Shown: piece after piece, positions 18,634 through 26,933 of the stretch
Position numbering within the stretch: the stretch's first letter is position 1
Layout: each line of letters begins with the position of its first letter
NCBI GenBank assembly: GCA_942492855.1
Contig: OW818647.1
Coordinates: 4,340,001-4,404,000, forward strand
Direction: 5' to 3'
DNA: 64,000 bases
Source of the DNA: G963677485 sp942492855
GTDB taxonomy: Bacteria > Armatimonadota > HRBIN16
The notes under the pieces: model-generated
What the model was told of the DNA's origin: nothing
Seen by the model: only the letters and a program-made list of their open reading frames with translations
The model's database searches: none
Program-made: the position numbers and the translations under genes

Positions 18634-19680
18634 ATGAAAGCAATGATTCTTGCGGCCGGCGTAGGTTCCAGGCTTGACCCCTTAACCAGAAGTCTGCCAA
18701 AGCCGATGGTTCCCGTGATCAATCGGCCAGTTATAGAGCACATCGTTCGCCTGCTAAAACGGCATGGTTTCGATGAGATAGTGGTGAACCTGCACTATCT
18801 AGGTGAGCAGATAGACGCTCACTTCAAAAACCGCAAGGATCTTGGTGTCAATCTGTATTTCAAGTATGAGGATCGTCTCTGGGGAGATGCCGGCAGCGTT
18901 AAGCGCAGCCAGGAATTCTTCGACGACACCTTCATCGTGATCGGTGGGGATGACATCACCGACCTCGATCTGGGTAGACTGGTCAGATTTCACAAGGACA
19001 AGAAGGCGATTGCTTCAATTGCACTCAGCCTGGTGGATGATCCCAGCGAGTACGGCATCGCACTGATGAACGAGCGTGGACGTATCACTCGATTCATGGA
19101 AAAGCCTAAGGGCGAAGTCATCTTCAGTAACGCCGCTAACACAGGCGTCTATGTTTTTGAACCTGAGATTTTCGATCTGATACCAAAGGGCACCACATAC
19201 GGCTTTGGCCAAAACCTGATGCCCTTGCTGATCGAACAAAAAAAGCCATTTTATGGCTTGCTAACGAGTGCCTATTGGAAGGATGTGGGGAACCTTAAGA
19301 CATATCAGCAATGCCACGTAGACGGCATGTCTGGACGGGTACAATTGGATATGCCGTATCCGCAGGTAAAAAAATACATGTGGATCGGTGAAAATGTTCA
19401 AATTGACCCGACAGCAGAAATCGGATACCCAGTGACCATTGGCGACAACTGCATTATCGGACCTGGAGCAAAAGTGCTGGAAAACAGCGTTCTGGGCTCC
19501 AACTGCGAGGTGCGTGCCAATGCCACTGTCGATCACAGTATCCTATGGGATCACGCTGTGGTAGAACCCGATACAATGCTGGTTCGATGCGTGGTAGGGC
19601 GCGGAAGCAAAGTCGCCAGTAACGCGGCGGTGTTTGATGGTGTCATCATCAACCCGGCTCGCGCAAAGTCAAAAAAGTAA
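18634..19680 (+). CDS. Sugar nucleotidyltransferase (mannose-1-phosphate guanylyltransferase-like)
   Basis: A second NTP_transferase protein, 348 residues. MILAAGVGSRLDPLT is the nucleotide loop, followed by LPKPMVPVINRP, VIGGDDITD with the metal-binding Asp, FMEKPKG and YWKDVGNL. The last 100 residues are hexapeptide repeats (IGPGAKVLENSVLG). It differs clearly from the homologue at 16430, so this is an old paralogy rather than a recent duplication. GAGGAGA stands upstream of the ATG. The substrate is not certain. Confidence 0.85.
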   Translation: MKAMILAAGVGSRLDPLTRSLPKPMVPVINRPVIEHIVRLLKRHGFDEIVVNLHYLGEQIDAHFKNRKDLGVNLYFKYEDRLWGDAGSVKRSQEFFDDTFIVIGGDDITDLDLGRLVRFHKDKKAIASIALSLVDDPSEYGIALMNERGRITRFMEKPKGEVIFSNAANTGVYVFEPEIFDLIPKGTTYGFGQNLMPLLIEQKKPFYGLLTSAYWKDVGNLKTYQQCHVDGMSGRVQLDMPYPQVKKYMWIGENVQIDPTAEIGYPVTIGDNCIIGPGAKVLENSVLGSNCEVRANATVDHSILWDHAVVEPDTMLVRCVVGRGSKVASNAAVFDGVIINPARAKSKK

Positions 19681-19683
19681 CTT

Positions 19684-19713
19684 TTGCATTTCGCAGTGTA
19701 GCTTTGGTACACT
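19684..19713 (+). promoter_or_regulatory. Probable promoter for rpsU and the following genes
   Basis: TTGCAT (19684-19689), an 18-base spacer and TACACT (19708-19713) lie immediately after the stop codon of the preceding gene. Transcription would begin near 19720, giving a short leader with GGGAGG ahead of rpsU. Confidence 0.4.
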
Positions 19714-19746
19714 GACATGCGACACTCTAAGGGAGGCGATCATTTT

Positions 19747-19920
19747 ATGGTCAAGGTAATGGAGAACGAATCGATCGATAGCGCTCTGAAGCGCTTCAAG
19801 AAGGAGCTTCAGCAATCTGGAGTTCTGAAAGAAGCGAGGGAGCACGAGCACTATATGAAGCCGAGCGACAAACGACGCAAGGCAGAGGCTGCTCGCCGGC
19901 GCAAGCAGCGCACACGATAA
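19747..19920 (+). CDS. rpsU: 30S ribosomal protein S21
   Basis: The 57-residue basic protein has the S21 signature: MVKVMENESIDSALKRFKKEL followed by a Lys/Arg-rich tail ending RRKQRTR. GGGAGG ten bases upstream supports ATG 19747; the in-frame ATG at 19717 would add a non-family extension. S21 takes part in initiation on the 30S subunit. The order rpsU, pgpH, ybeY, dgkA recurs in Firmicutes and relatives. Confidence 0.95.
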   Translation: MVKVMENESIDSALKRFKKELQQSGVLKEAREHEHYMKPSDKRRKAEAARRRKQRTR

Positions 19921-19977
19921 GTTCTCCGTCATGGGATCTTTCGATACGCTGGATCCGTGGTTAATTCCGGTTAAAGC

Positions 19978-22143
19978 ATGACACGAAAGAAGACCCGATC
20001 CCCGAATAAAGCAGCAACCCGCTCAGGCTGGTTGCTGCCTTTCACTCATATCTCTGCCGACTGGCATAGGTTAACCATCGCGTTCATCTCTATCACGGCT
20101 CTCTCATCTTTATTCCTCTGGAACCTCGTACCCGAAGCGGTCCCACTACAAATAGGTGACATCAGCAATAGGGAAATCCGTGCTCCTAGAAGTGTGACCT
20201 ATCTAGATGTGGCAGCCACAGAGGCCAGCAGACGAGCGATGATGGCGTCGGTGGATCCCATCACGCAGTATATTCCGGAAGCCATGGAAGATGCTCTCAG
20301 TGAGTTTGACAGCCGGGTGAAAGAGCTGCAAAACCCTGACACTCGCGAAGTAGAACCTATTGCTGCCAACTTTGGCATAAAATCGGACGTACTCAAACAG
20401 TTAATCTCAGATTCGAATATCCGATGGGGGATATATGTTCCTGTGCTTCGCAGCAGTCTTGTCGCACAGATGCGGTTGCCTATAGATGATGTCGACAGTG
20501 TTCCTGTCACCACCATCACTAAAACGCTGCAAAACAGCCCATTAGCGAAAGTCAACAAAAACGAGCTGCGACTCGCTCCGTACATCATTAAATCCTGCCT
20601 AAAGTCGAATATACGCATAGATATTAAGGCAACTGATGATGCTAAGAAGCGATTAGCACAAGGCGTCAGTCCGGTATTTCGTTCACTAGTTGCAGGACAG
20701 GTGCTCATAAAACCCGGTCAAGCAGTGACCAAGGAACAGACTGAACAGTTACAAGCCCTCGGCCTACAGTATCCAAAAACAAACGTGTGGCAGTGGACAG
20801 CCATTGTTTTGTTGATTACAGTATTTATTGCCATCACAGCCTTTCATCTCGCCCAATACCACCCGCACATATATAACGACATCAAACAGTTATGGCTCAT
20901 CGTCATCATCATCTTCATCAGCACACTGGGCATAAAACTGGGCAGCAACTTGATTGGCTACCAGATTGCGGGAAATTCGTATGGCTATCTGGTGGTCATG
21001 AGCACGTGCCTGGCTGGTATGCTGATCGCAGTGCTCATTTCACCGCACCTTGCCACATTGCTAGTCGGCATCATGAGCGTGCAGTCTGCATTTCTGGCCC
21101 ATGGAGACCTGCGGTTTACCGCCATCAGCCTGGTAAGTGCCATGGTAGGTATCTATAGTGTGCGCAATTTACATGACAGATTTGATCTTGTTCGGGCTAC
21201 TTTATGGATTGCCGCCACGGGGATCATTCTATCGGTGATCACTAGTGTCTCTGCGAATGGCATCATTGATTACACACTCGTTGACCTCATCTGGGGCATC
21301 ACGATGGCCATTTTTGCGGTCATGGCATTTTCTTTGTTAGTTACTGTGTTGGAAAGACCTTTCCGAGTCGTCACTCCGCTGCGATTGATCGAGCTTTGTA
21401 ACCCCGAGACCCCGCTTCTCAAGAGATTGATGCTTGAAGCTCCTGGCACATATGCCCATAGTGTGGCTATCGCGAACCTCGCGGCGGCTGCGGCGAAGGA
21501 GATAGGAGCCAATCCCTTACTCGCAAGGGTGGGGGCCTATTACCACGACATCGGGAAAGTCAAGCGCCCCGAATTCTATGTGGAAAACCAGCGTCTGGAA
21601 AATGTTCATGAACGTCTCACCCCTAGTCTTTCGGCATTAATCATCAGCAACCATGTGACAGAAGGGGCGAATTTGGCTGAGCAAAACAAGCTTCCACATG
21701 TGGTAATAGATATCATTCGTCAACACCACGGCACATCACTTATTTCGTTTTTCTATAAACAGGCGATAACCAATGGAAATTGCCATGATAACAACTTGGA
21801 GCAGCAGTTCAGATACGGTGGGCCACGTCCACGCAGCAAGGAAGCAGCACTAGTGATGCTGGCAGACAGTGTAGAGGCTGCCAGCAGATGTCTTACCAAG
21901 CCAACCCCCGCCAGTGTCGAAAATCTGGTTAAGCGAATCATAGAAAACAAGGTAGATGATGGTCAGCTAGATCATTGCCAGCTTACTTTCGCTGATATTC
22001 GCTTGATATCTACATGCTTTACGCATATCGTGTGCAGCATATACCACGCTCGCATTGAATATCCTTCCAACAACGGAGATACGAATGCCCGTCACGATCG
22101 GCAACCCGAAGAGAAGACAAGTCCCGAGATGCTGGCTCTCTAG
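19978..22143 (+). CDS. pgpH: 7TM-HD family membrane phosphodiesterase (PgpH/YqfF, cyclic di-AMP)
   Basis: Homologues degrade cyclic di-AMP at the membrane. The 721-residue protein has one N-terminal membrane helix (about 31-53), an extracytoplasmic domain (55-265), a block of further membrane helices (270-465) and a cytoplasmic HD domain whose metal ligands are visible as GTYAHSVAIANLA near 485 and YYHDIGKVKRPEF near 521. It ends inside ybeY (59-base overlap). A cyclic di-AMP signalling role is established for the family and inferred here; no cyclase gene is in the window. Confidence 0.9.
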   Translation: MTRKKTRSPNKAATRSGWLLPFTHISADWHRLTIAFISITALSSLFLWNLVPEAVPLQIGDISNREIRAPRSVTYLDVAATEASRRAMMASVDPITQYIPEAMEDALSEFDSRVKELQNPDTREVEPIAANFGIKSDVLKQLISDSNIRWGIYVPVLRSSLVAQMRLPIDDVDSVPVTTITKTLQNSPLAKVNKNELRLAPYIIKSCLKSNIRIDIKATDDAKKRLAQGVSPVFRSLVAGQVLIKPGQAVTKEQTEQLQALGLQYPKTNVWQWTAIVLLITVFIAITAFHLAQYHPHIYNDIKQLWLIVIIIFISTLGIKLGSNLIGYQIAGNSYGYLVVMSTCLAGMLIAVLISPHLATLLVGIMSVQSAFLAHGDLRFTAISLVSAMVGIYSVRNLHDRFDLVRATLWIAATGIILSVITSVSANGIIDYTLVDLIWGITMAIFAVMAFSLLVTVLERPFRVVTPLRLIELCNPETPLLKRLMLEAPGTYAHSVAIANLAAAAAKEIGANPLLARVGAYYHDIGKVKRPEFYVENQRLENVHERLTPSLSALIISNHVTEGANLAEQNKLPHVVIDIIRQHHGTSLISFFYKQAITNGNCHDNNLEQQFRYGGPRPRSKEAALVMLADSVEAASRCLTKPTPASVENLVKRIIENKVDDGQLDHCQLTFADIRLISTCFTHIVCSIYHARIEYPSNNGDTNARHDRQPEEKTSPEMLAL

Positions 22144-22555
22144 AGCTTGCACCTATACACTTGACAAATACGGCGACCCTAAACATGATGTCAATATCGT
22201 CATTACAAATGATGACCAACTACACGATCTGAACCTGCAGTTTCGTAGCATTGATCGCCCCACCGATGTTTTGAGTTTCAACCTGGAGGATGGTGACGAT
22301 ACTGTGTCTCCGCTGATACCCGTGGATGCCATGGGACATCAGTTGGGTGAAGTTTACATAAGCTGGCAGGCAGCCACAAGACAGGCCAATGCCGCAGGTC
22401 ACACAGTGCATCATGAGGTTGTTTTTCTGGCTATTCATGGGGTTTTACATCTGCTGGGTTACAATGATGATACAGAGGTTGAATTACAGGAGATGATGCG
22501 CCTGGGTTTAACGATATTAGAAGCAACACAACAGGAAGAACACACAGATAGATGA
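22085..22555 (+). CDS. ybeY: Endoribonuclease YbeY with Asp in place of the third zinc His
   Basis: YbeY is a zinc endoribonuclease involved in 16S rRNA 3'-end maturation and ribosome quality control. ATG 22085 has GGAG at 22076-22079. The 156-residue protein has DVLSFNL and the catalytic helix HEVVFLAIHGVLHLLGY. The family normally reads HGxLHLxGYDH; here the sequence is HGVLHLLGYNDD, so the third metal ligand is Asp. Asp can hold zinc at this place in other HExxHxxGxxD metalloproteins, so the enzyme may be active. It overlaps pgpH by 59 bases and the next gene by four. Confidence 0.92.
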   Translation: MPVTIGNPKRRQVPRCWLSRACTYTLDKYGDPKHDVNIVITNDDQLHDLNLQFRSIDRPTDVLSFNLEDGDDTVSPLIPVDAMGHQLGEVYISWQAATRQANAAGHTVHHEVVFLAIHGVLHLLGYNDDTEVELQEMMRLGLTILEATQQEEHTDR

Positions 22556-23253
22556 GAATTGGAAAAAACCCCGCCGACAGCTTTAAACATGCAGTTGATG
22601 GGATTATCTATACATTTCGGACACAGCGGCACATGCAGATACATTTTTTTCTGGTGGTGCTGGTATTATTGATTGGTTTGGTCACCAAGCTATCCAAATC
22701 CGAAATGGTGATATTACTCTTTACCGTAAGCCTGGTACTGGTCGCGGAGATGATCAATACGGCAGTTGAAGCCGTGGTCGATTTGGTGACCGAAACATAC
22801 CATCCCTTGGCAAAAACAGCTAAAGATATCGCTGCAGGAGCGGTGCTGGTTACGGCTGTGAATGCGCTTGTAGTTGGTTTTTTGATTTTCTTCACAGACA
22901 AACGTATTGACGAGATTCGGATAAACCTGCAGAATAAGACTGTCGATCCCATTATCAGCATCACTGCAGGCATAGTACTGATGCTTCTCATTGTCACCAT
23001 TGGCAAAGTGTATGGGCAAAAGGGGACTATATTGCAGGGTGGGGTGATCAGCGGTCATAGTGCTGTCGCGATGTTTTTGGCCTTGTGCATCACTCTGTTT
23101 TCTGGAAACCTGATGGCTTCCATACTTGCACTCTGTCTGTGTGCCTTAGTTATGCAAAGCCGTGTTGAGGGTAAGATACATACCACACAAGAGGTTTTGA
23201 TTGGGGCTTTGACTGCCGCAATTGTCATGGGTATCATATTTCTAACACGGTAG
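22552..23253 (+). CDS. DgkA-type undecaprenol/diacylglycerol kinase fused to PAP2-like phosphatase domain
   Basis: Residues 1-120 are a DgkA-type kinase with three membrane helices; EMINTAVEAVVDL matches the prokaryotic DAGK signature. Residues 125-233 are a second membrane module resembling PAP2: a VISGHSAVAMF motif near 168 (canonical PSGH) and SRVEGKIHTTQE near 203 (canonical SRxxxxxHxxxD, with Glu for the last Asp). The N-terminal KxxxxxxRP element is not recognisable. A kinase plus phosphatase in one chain could cycle undecaprenol and its phosphate for cell-wall synthesis. ATGA overlaps the ybeY stop. Confidence 0.82.
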   Translation: MRIGKNPADSFKHAVDGIIYTFRTQRHMQIHFFLVVLVLLIGLVTKLSKSEMVILLFTVSLVLVAEMINTAVEAVVDLVTETYHPLAKTAKDIAAGAVLVTAVNALVVGFLIFFTDKRIDEIRINLQNKTVDPIISITAGIVLMLLIVTIGKVYGQKGTILQGGVISGHSAVAMFLALCITLFSGNLMASILALCLCALVMQSRVEGKIHTTQEVLIGALTAAIVMGIIFLTR

Positions 23254-23293
23254 CGGATACCGAACCACAACGAAATTCAGGAGTATATCTGAC

Positions 23294-24076
23294 ATGCTTA
23301 AACGGTTCTTTCGGTACATTAGGGCCATGTTCGGCTCATTGCTTGGGAAAATCGAAGACCCCGAGGTCTTGCTGGAACAGGCCAAACAGGACATGCAAGA
23401 TAACCTTAACAGAAACAAACAGCGAGTCATAGCGGCTATCACGGAACGCAATCGTTTGCAGATGGAGCTAGACAAGACAAATAAGCAGATCGCTGAATAT
23501 GATCGCCGTGCCGAACAGGCCGTGCGAGTTGGCGAACGCGAACTTGCCCGGCAGATGCTGGTCGAAAAGCAGTTATTGGCAACATCACTGACCACTCTAC
23601 AGCAGTCTCTGGATTCCGCTAACAGCATGGTTCAGCAGGCTAAAGAAGCCATCGCATCAGAAGAACGGCAGATACGTCAGCGTACAGCCGAAATACTGGC
23701 TCAGAAGACCCGCTGGAAAAGTGCGCAAATTCAAAAGCAGCTCAGCGAGACACTGGGTGACCTGAAGATTAGCGATGCCAGCCAGGATGTGAGCCGCGCA
23801 ACGGAAATGATCGACAAAGCGCAGGCACAGGCCGCAGCAACATCAGAGTTGGCCACGGACAGCGTGGTGACGAAATTGAACAAATTGGATGATGTGACCG
23901 CACGGCAAAGCGCGGAGCTAGAACTTCAGCAGTTGGAGCAGAAGGTGAACCCAGGTTCTCAAACTGTGCAGGCTGGGGCAGGTTCTGGAGGAACTGGAAC
24001 GGCAGGGGTGGATTCTGAGCTGGAAGCCTTGGAGAACCGCATCCGTAGTGTAGACGACGGCTCCGCTACTAAATAG
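23294..24076 (+). CDS. pspA: PspA/IM30 (Vipp1)-family membrane-stress protein
   Basis: The 260-residue protein is almost entirely coiled coil. The N-terminal amphipathic helix MLKRFFRYIRAMFGSLLGKIEDPEVLLEQA is typical, followed by long Glu/Gln/Arg-rich helices (about 30-215) and a Gly-rich linker before a short C-terminal helix. Family members form ESCRT-III-like polymers that bind and mend stressed membranes. The gene starts 40 bases after the DgkA-PAP2 gene and may belong to the same transcript. The C-terminal extension with GAGSGGTGTAG is closer to Vipp1-like length than to enterobacterial PspA. Confidence 0.9.
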   Translation: MLKRFFRYIRAMFGSLLGKIEDPEVLLEQAKQDMQDNLNRNKQRVIAAITERNRLQMELDKTNKQIAEYDRRAEQAVRVGERELARQMLVEKQLLATSLTTLQQSLDSANSMVQQAKEAIASEERQIRQRTAEILAQKTRWKSAQIQKQLSETLGDLKISDASQDVSRATEMIDKAQAQAAATSELATDSVVTKLNKLDDVTARQSAELELQQLEQKVNPGSQTVQAGAGSGGTGTAGVDSELEALENRIRSVDDGSATK

Positions 24077-24116
24077 AACATAATATATATTATCAGACGT
24101 TGATGTAAGGCATTAA

Positions 24117-24150
24117 ATATCGGGGGAGGCTTGACCGTCTCCCCCGATAT
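24117..24150. terminator. Hairpin between convergent pspA and the minus-strand gene at 24172
   Basis: Arms 24117-24128 and 24139-24150 pair perfectly over 12 bases (ATATCGGGGGAG) around a ten-base loop. There is no T-run on either side, but the strength and the convergent setting make a bidirectional terminator likely. Confidence 0.6.
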
Positions 24151-24171
24151 CGCTACTTCCAGGCATTTAAG

Positions 24172-24363
24172 TTAAGAGGCTGTTTGCCGAGAAGATATGT
24201 CCTGTTTGATTTTGTTTATTAAATCGGACGAACGCTGAAGAAGACAGTCAATGTCCTCTTCGCTGCGGCGTTTCCGTCGCAGCCACGCTGCGCTTGCGAC
24301 AGTACCGGCTGTTAAAGCTGCAGCCACAGCGATACCCAACCAGATATACCCACGTTTTACCAT
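24172..24363 (-). CDS. Small single-pass membrane protein
   Basis: ATG 24363 is preceded by AAGGTGAC. The 63-residue product has one membrane helix (YIWLGIAVAAALTAGTVASAAWL, split by no charge), then RRKRRSEED and a short polar helix. The layout recalls YtxH-like envelope stress proteins, but the similarity is too short to assign. It follows the receiver gene by 25 bases and is probably cotranscribed. Confidence 0.65.
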   Translation of the reverse strand: MVKRGYIWLGIAVAAALTAGTVASAAWLRRKRRSEEDIDCLLQRSSDLINKIKQDISSRQTAS

Positions 24364-24388
24364 GTTGTCACCTTTTCTGTCATGATTA

Positions 24389-24817
24389 TCATAGATCATA
24401 GCGACGGTTGATGTCGGTGTCCTTGCTGTTGAATATGCGTTTCACAAAAGCGACGAGTTCTGTTGGATTGAAAGGCTTGGTGAGATATAGGTCTGCACCA
24501 TGCTGCCATCCCGTAAAAACATCGGAGTCCTGTGTTTTTGCTGTTAACATTATAACAGGTAATTCTCGTGTTTCTTTGTTTTTCCTCAACGACTTCAACA
24601 CTTCAAAGCCATCAATTTGCGGCATCATCACATCGAGAACAACTAGATCGGGCTTATCGTTAGCCACCTTATCCAGCGCATCTTTGCCATCTACAGCAGT
24701 AAGCACTTCAAAGCCTTGTCGCTCTAAGCTTACTTGTATGAGCCTTCTTATGTGCTGCTCATCATCTACGGCGAGTATGCGAAACTTGCGATCCATGGTA
24801 TTGCTTATTGCCTCCAT
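24389..24817 (-). CDS. Stand-alone response regulator receiver protein
   Basis: A CheY-like domain without an output domain: acidic pocket AVDDEQ, phospho-acceptor Asp in VVLDVMMPQIDG (residue 62 from the first ATG), Thr/Lys switch in MLTAKTQ and LTKPFNP. The ATG at 24817 with TAGGT upstream is taken; ATG 24796 is a close alternative that gives a more usual N-terminus. It probably signals by protein contact. No histidine kinase is nearby. Confidence 0.9.
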   Translation of the reverse strand: MEAISNTMDRKFRILAVDDEQHIRRLIQVSLERQGFEVLTAVDGKDALDKVANDKPDLVVLDVMMPQIDGFEVLKSLRKNKETRELPVIMLTAKTQDSDVFTGWQHGADLYLTKPFNPTELVAFVKRIFNSKDTDINRRYDL

Positions 24818-24975
24818 ATGACGACCTAATTGGTGCGCCTCTGTGTTGATGGTATCACAGCGTGAAACACGCTGTCAAAAAAAAGCCACTCAAGTGGTAC
24901 TAAATTAGTCCACTAACTTAGACGACATTCGGTAACGTTCAGTTCTGGCTTCACATCCCTTCGATTAAGTCATGC

Positions 24976-25003
24976 TTGACATCCCAATTTAGCCTGATAT
25001 AAT
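24976..25003 (+). promoter_or_regulatory. Consensus promoter of tRNA-Ala
   Basis: TTGACA (24976-24981) and TATAAT (24998-25003) are both perfect, with a 16-base spacer. The predicted start is about five bases before the tRNA at 25015. Confidence 0.85.
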
Positions 25004-25014
25004 ATCTGTTGCAA

Positions 25015-25090
25015 GGGGCTGTAGCTCAGCTGGGAGAGCGCTTCAATGGCATTGAAGAGGTCTGGAGTTCGATCCTCCACAGCTCCACCA
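25015..25090 (+). tRNA. tRNA-Ala (anticodon GGC)
   Basis: The 76 bases fold as a cloverleaf: acceptor stem GGGGCTG/CAGCTCC with one G-T pair, D arm GCTC..GAGC, anticodon stem CTTCA/TGAAG with loop ATGGCAT (anticodon GGC) and T loop TTCGATC. The 3' CCA is encoded (25088-25090). It has its own promoter and the terminator at 25103-25145. Confidence 0.97.
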
Positions 25091-25102
25091 ATTTTCCGTA
25101 TT

Positions 25103-25145
25103 CGCCACAGAGCATTTCGCATATGACGAGCTCTGTGGCGTTTTT
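25103..25145 (+). terminator. Intrinsic terminator of tRNA-Ala
   Basis: Arms 25103-25113 and 25130-25140 pair over 11 bases (CGCCACAGAGC) and are followed directly by TTTTTG, a textbook rho-independent terminator. Confidence 0.9.
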
Positions 25146-25176
25146 GCTACTCCCCCACTTTCTTGATAACGATGAT

Positions 25177-25206
25177 TTGGTCGGTATATGCCCTATCTGG
25201 TAGAAT
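25177..25206 (+). promoter_or_regulatory. Possible promoter for efp
   Basis: TTGGTC (25177-25182), an 18-base spacer and TAGAAT (25201-25206) lie between the tRNA terminator and the efp start. The leader would be about 46 bases and contain GGGAGG. Confidence 0.4.
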
Positions 25207-25258
25207 GAAGTGATATACACCTCGTATTCGCCAACCACTAAGGGAGGAAACACCCGTT

Positions 25259-25828
25259 TTGGATACCAGTGACTTCAAGAATGGCCTTCACATATTACAG
25301 GACAATGATCTTTTCACGATCATAGAGTTCCAGCACGTAAAACCTGGCAAAGGTGGCGCATTCGTGCGCTCAAAACTACGAAATATCCGCACAGGTGCCG
25401 TGATCGACAAGACTTTCCGCGCTGGTGAGCGTATGGAACAGGCTTTTGTCGAAACTAAGCCGATGCAGTATCTATATAACCAAGATGAAGACTACTACTT
25501 CATGGATATTGAAACCACAGACATGATCATGATGTCTAAAACACAGATTGGTGATCAGATTAAATATCTGAAAGAGAATATGGAGTTGCATATCGCGCTA
25601 TACAATAGCGAGGTTGTGGGCGTTGATTTCCCCAACTTTGTGCAGTTGACTATTCAAGAAACTGATCCGGGCGTTAAGGGCGACACCGCTTCTGGCGGAT
25701 CAAAGCCGGCAACACTGGAAACTGGTGCTGTTATTCGTGTACCCTTCCATATCAACATCGGCGACGTGGTTAAGGTAGATACTCGAACAGATGACTACCT
25801 GGAGCGCGTAAGTCGTTCAACTGAGTAA
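25259..25828 (+). CDS. efp: Elongation factor P
   Basis: EF-P binds ribosomes stalled on polyproline stretches and speeds peptide bond formation. The 189-residue length fits three beta-barrel domains. The tip of the first-domain loop reads KPGKGGAF, with Lys31 as the functional residue that may be modified. No genB/poxA-type modification gene is nearby. The start is a TTG at 25259 with GGGAGG about ten bases upstream; no ATG is suitably placed. It heads the run of genes to 31694. Confidence 0.95.
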   Translation: MDTSDFKNGLHILQDNDLFTIIEFQHVKPGKGGAFVRSKLRNIRTGAVIDKTFRAGERMEQAFVETKPMQYLYNQDEDYYFMDIETTDMIMMSKTQIGDQIKYLKENMELHIALYNSEVVGVDFPNFVQLTIQETDPGVKGDTASGGSKPATLETGAVIRVPFHINIGDVVKVDTRTDDYLERVSRSTE

Positions 25829-25849
25829 CATAGGAAATCGGGTCACCTC

Positions 25850-26920
25850 ATGAAGACACTCGAGAGGATTTTTGGACCAGTTTCGTACGCCGCGTCTGCG
25901 CTTGTAGCGTTATGCGCGGCGTATTTTGTGTGGGGCATCGCTAGTGGTGTCATATCATCATGGCCTCACCTGCCTGTAGCTGACCAACTGCGATTTACCG
26001 CCAATATTACCGCGGCAGGACAGTTGTTGCTCTATGCTAGTATCGCGGCGGCAGTCAGTATCGGCTACATTAACTGGATGCGCGCCGAAATCGGGTTCAT
26101 AATGCTCTTCATGTTTGTGCTGATGTATTTCGGGATTCCTGCCGGTTTTGACTGGTGGGCTTCTCAAGGCGCTTTATGGGAAAATGGACGGCCAGCCGGG
26201 CTTGTAGCCATGTTTACAGCACTGCAAAATGGCTCGTATGCCTTCATGGTCGCAGGTATAGCGCTGGTGTTGCGCAATCTTTCGACATTTGTCAATGTTC
26301 GAAAAGTGCAATCAAGGCATCAGCTCAAGCATAAAATCGGAGACAAAGCCGAGCAGGTGCGCAAGGACGTCTTGCTAGGCAAGTGCTGGCAGCTCCCCTA
26401 CTGTGTCGACTTTATTCGTGAAAGATGTCCTATCTACATTAACCGCGCTTCTTGCTGGCGTCACAAGATCGGATGTATGTGTGAAGAACGAGTAATCATT
26501 AACGCTCTCGAAATCAACCGAGGTCCGGGTTATAAGCCGGTGTCTGTGGTGCAAATCCCTGTGAACAGTGTGCTTACGCCGAAAACCAAGAGAGAGCGAT
26601 GCAGGAACTGCATCATCTACAACCACAGGCAGCATCAGAAATACAAAGTATTACTACCCGCTACGTTATTGGCATTCGGATCATGTGCATTTCTATACTA
26701 TTCAGATTTGTTCAATCTGGTGATGGAAAGCTTGTATAAGACGGATTCATTGATATCTAGGCTGGCTTTTTCAACATCAGGTCAGAAACTGACACCACTA
26801 TCGGACATGGTAGCCGGATCGCAAATGGCTGTGACGTTCATGACAGTCGTGATTTTAGTCATTGTTCTGTCATGGGCACTGAAACTACTTGAGACCGCCA
26901 TCTTCGAATGGAAGATATAA
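25850..26920 (+). CDS. Unknown polytopic membrane protein with cytoplasmic Cys-rich segment
   Basis: I do not recognise the family. The 356-residue protein has about four N-terminal membrane helices (residues 10-35, 55-80, 83-100, 122-145), a hydrophilic middle part (150-265) and two C-terminal helices (270-290 and 330-350). The middle part holds nine Cys residues, including KCWQLPYC, ERCP, ASCW, GCMC and ERCRNC, spaced like metal or Fe-S ligands but matching no standard ferredoxin pattern. It lies between efp and accB, 21 bases after efp and 13 before accB, so it is cotranscribed with them. A redox or metal role is a guess. Confidence 0.75.
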   Translation: MKTLERIFGPVSYAASALVALCAAYFVWGIASGVISSWPHLPVADQLRFTANITAAGQLLLYASIAAAVSIGYINWMRAEIGFIMLFMFVLMYFGIPAGFDWWASQGALWENGRPAGLVAMFTALQNGSYAFMVAGIALVLRNLSTFVNVRKVQSRHQLKHKIGDKAEQVRKDVLLGKCWQLPYCVDFIRERCPIYINRASCWRHKIGCMCEERVIINALEINRGPGYKPVSVVQIPVNSVLTPKTKRERCRNCIIYNHRQHQKYKVLLPATLLAFGSCAFLYYSDLFNLVMESLYKTDSLISRLAFSTSGQKLTPLSDMVAGSQMAVTFMTVVILVIVLSWALKLLETAIFEWKI

Positions 26921-26933
26921 GATTGAGGTACAT

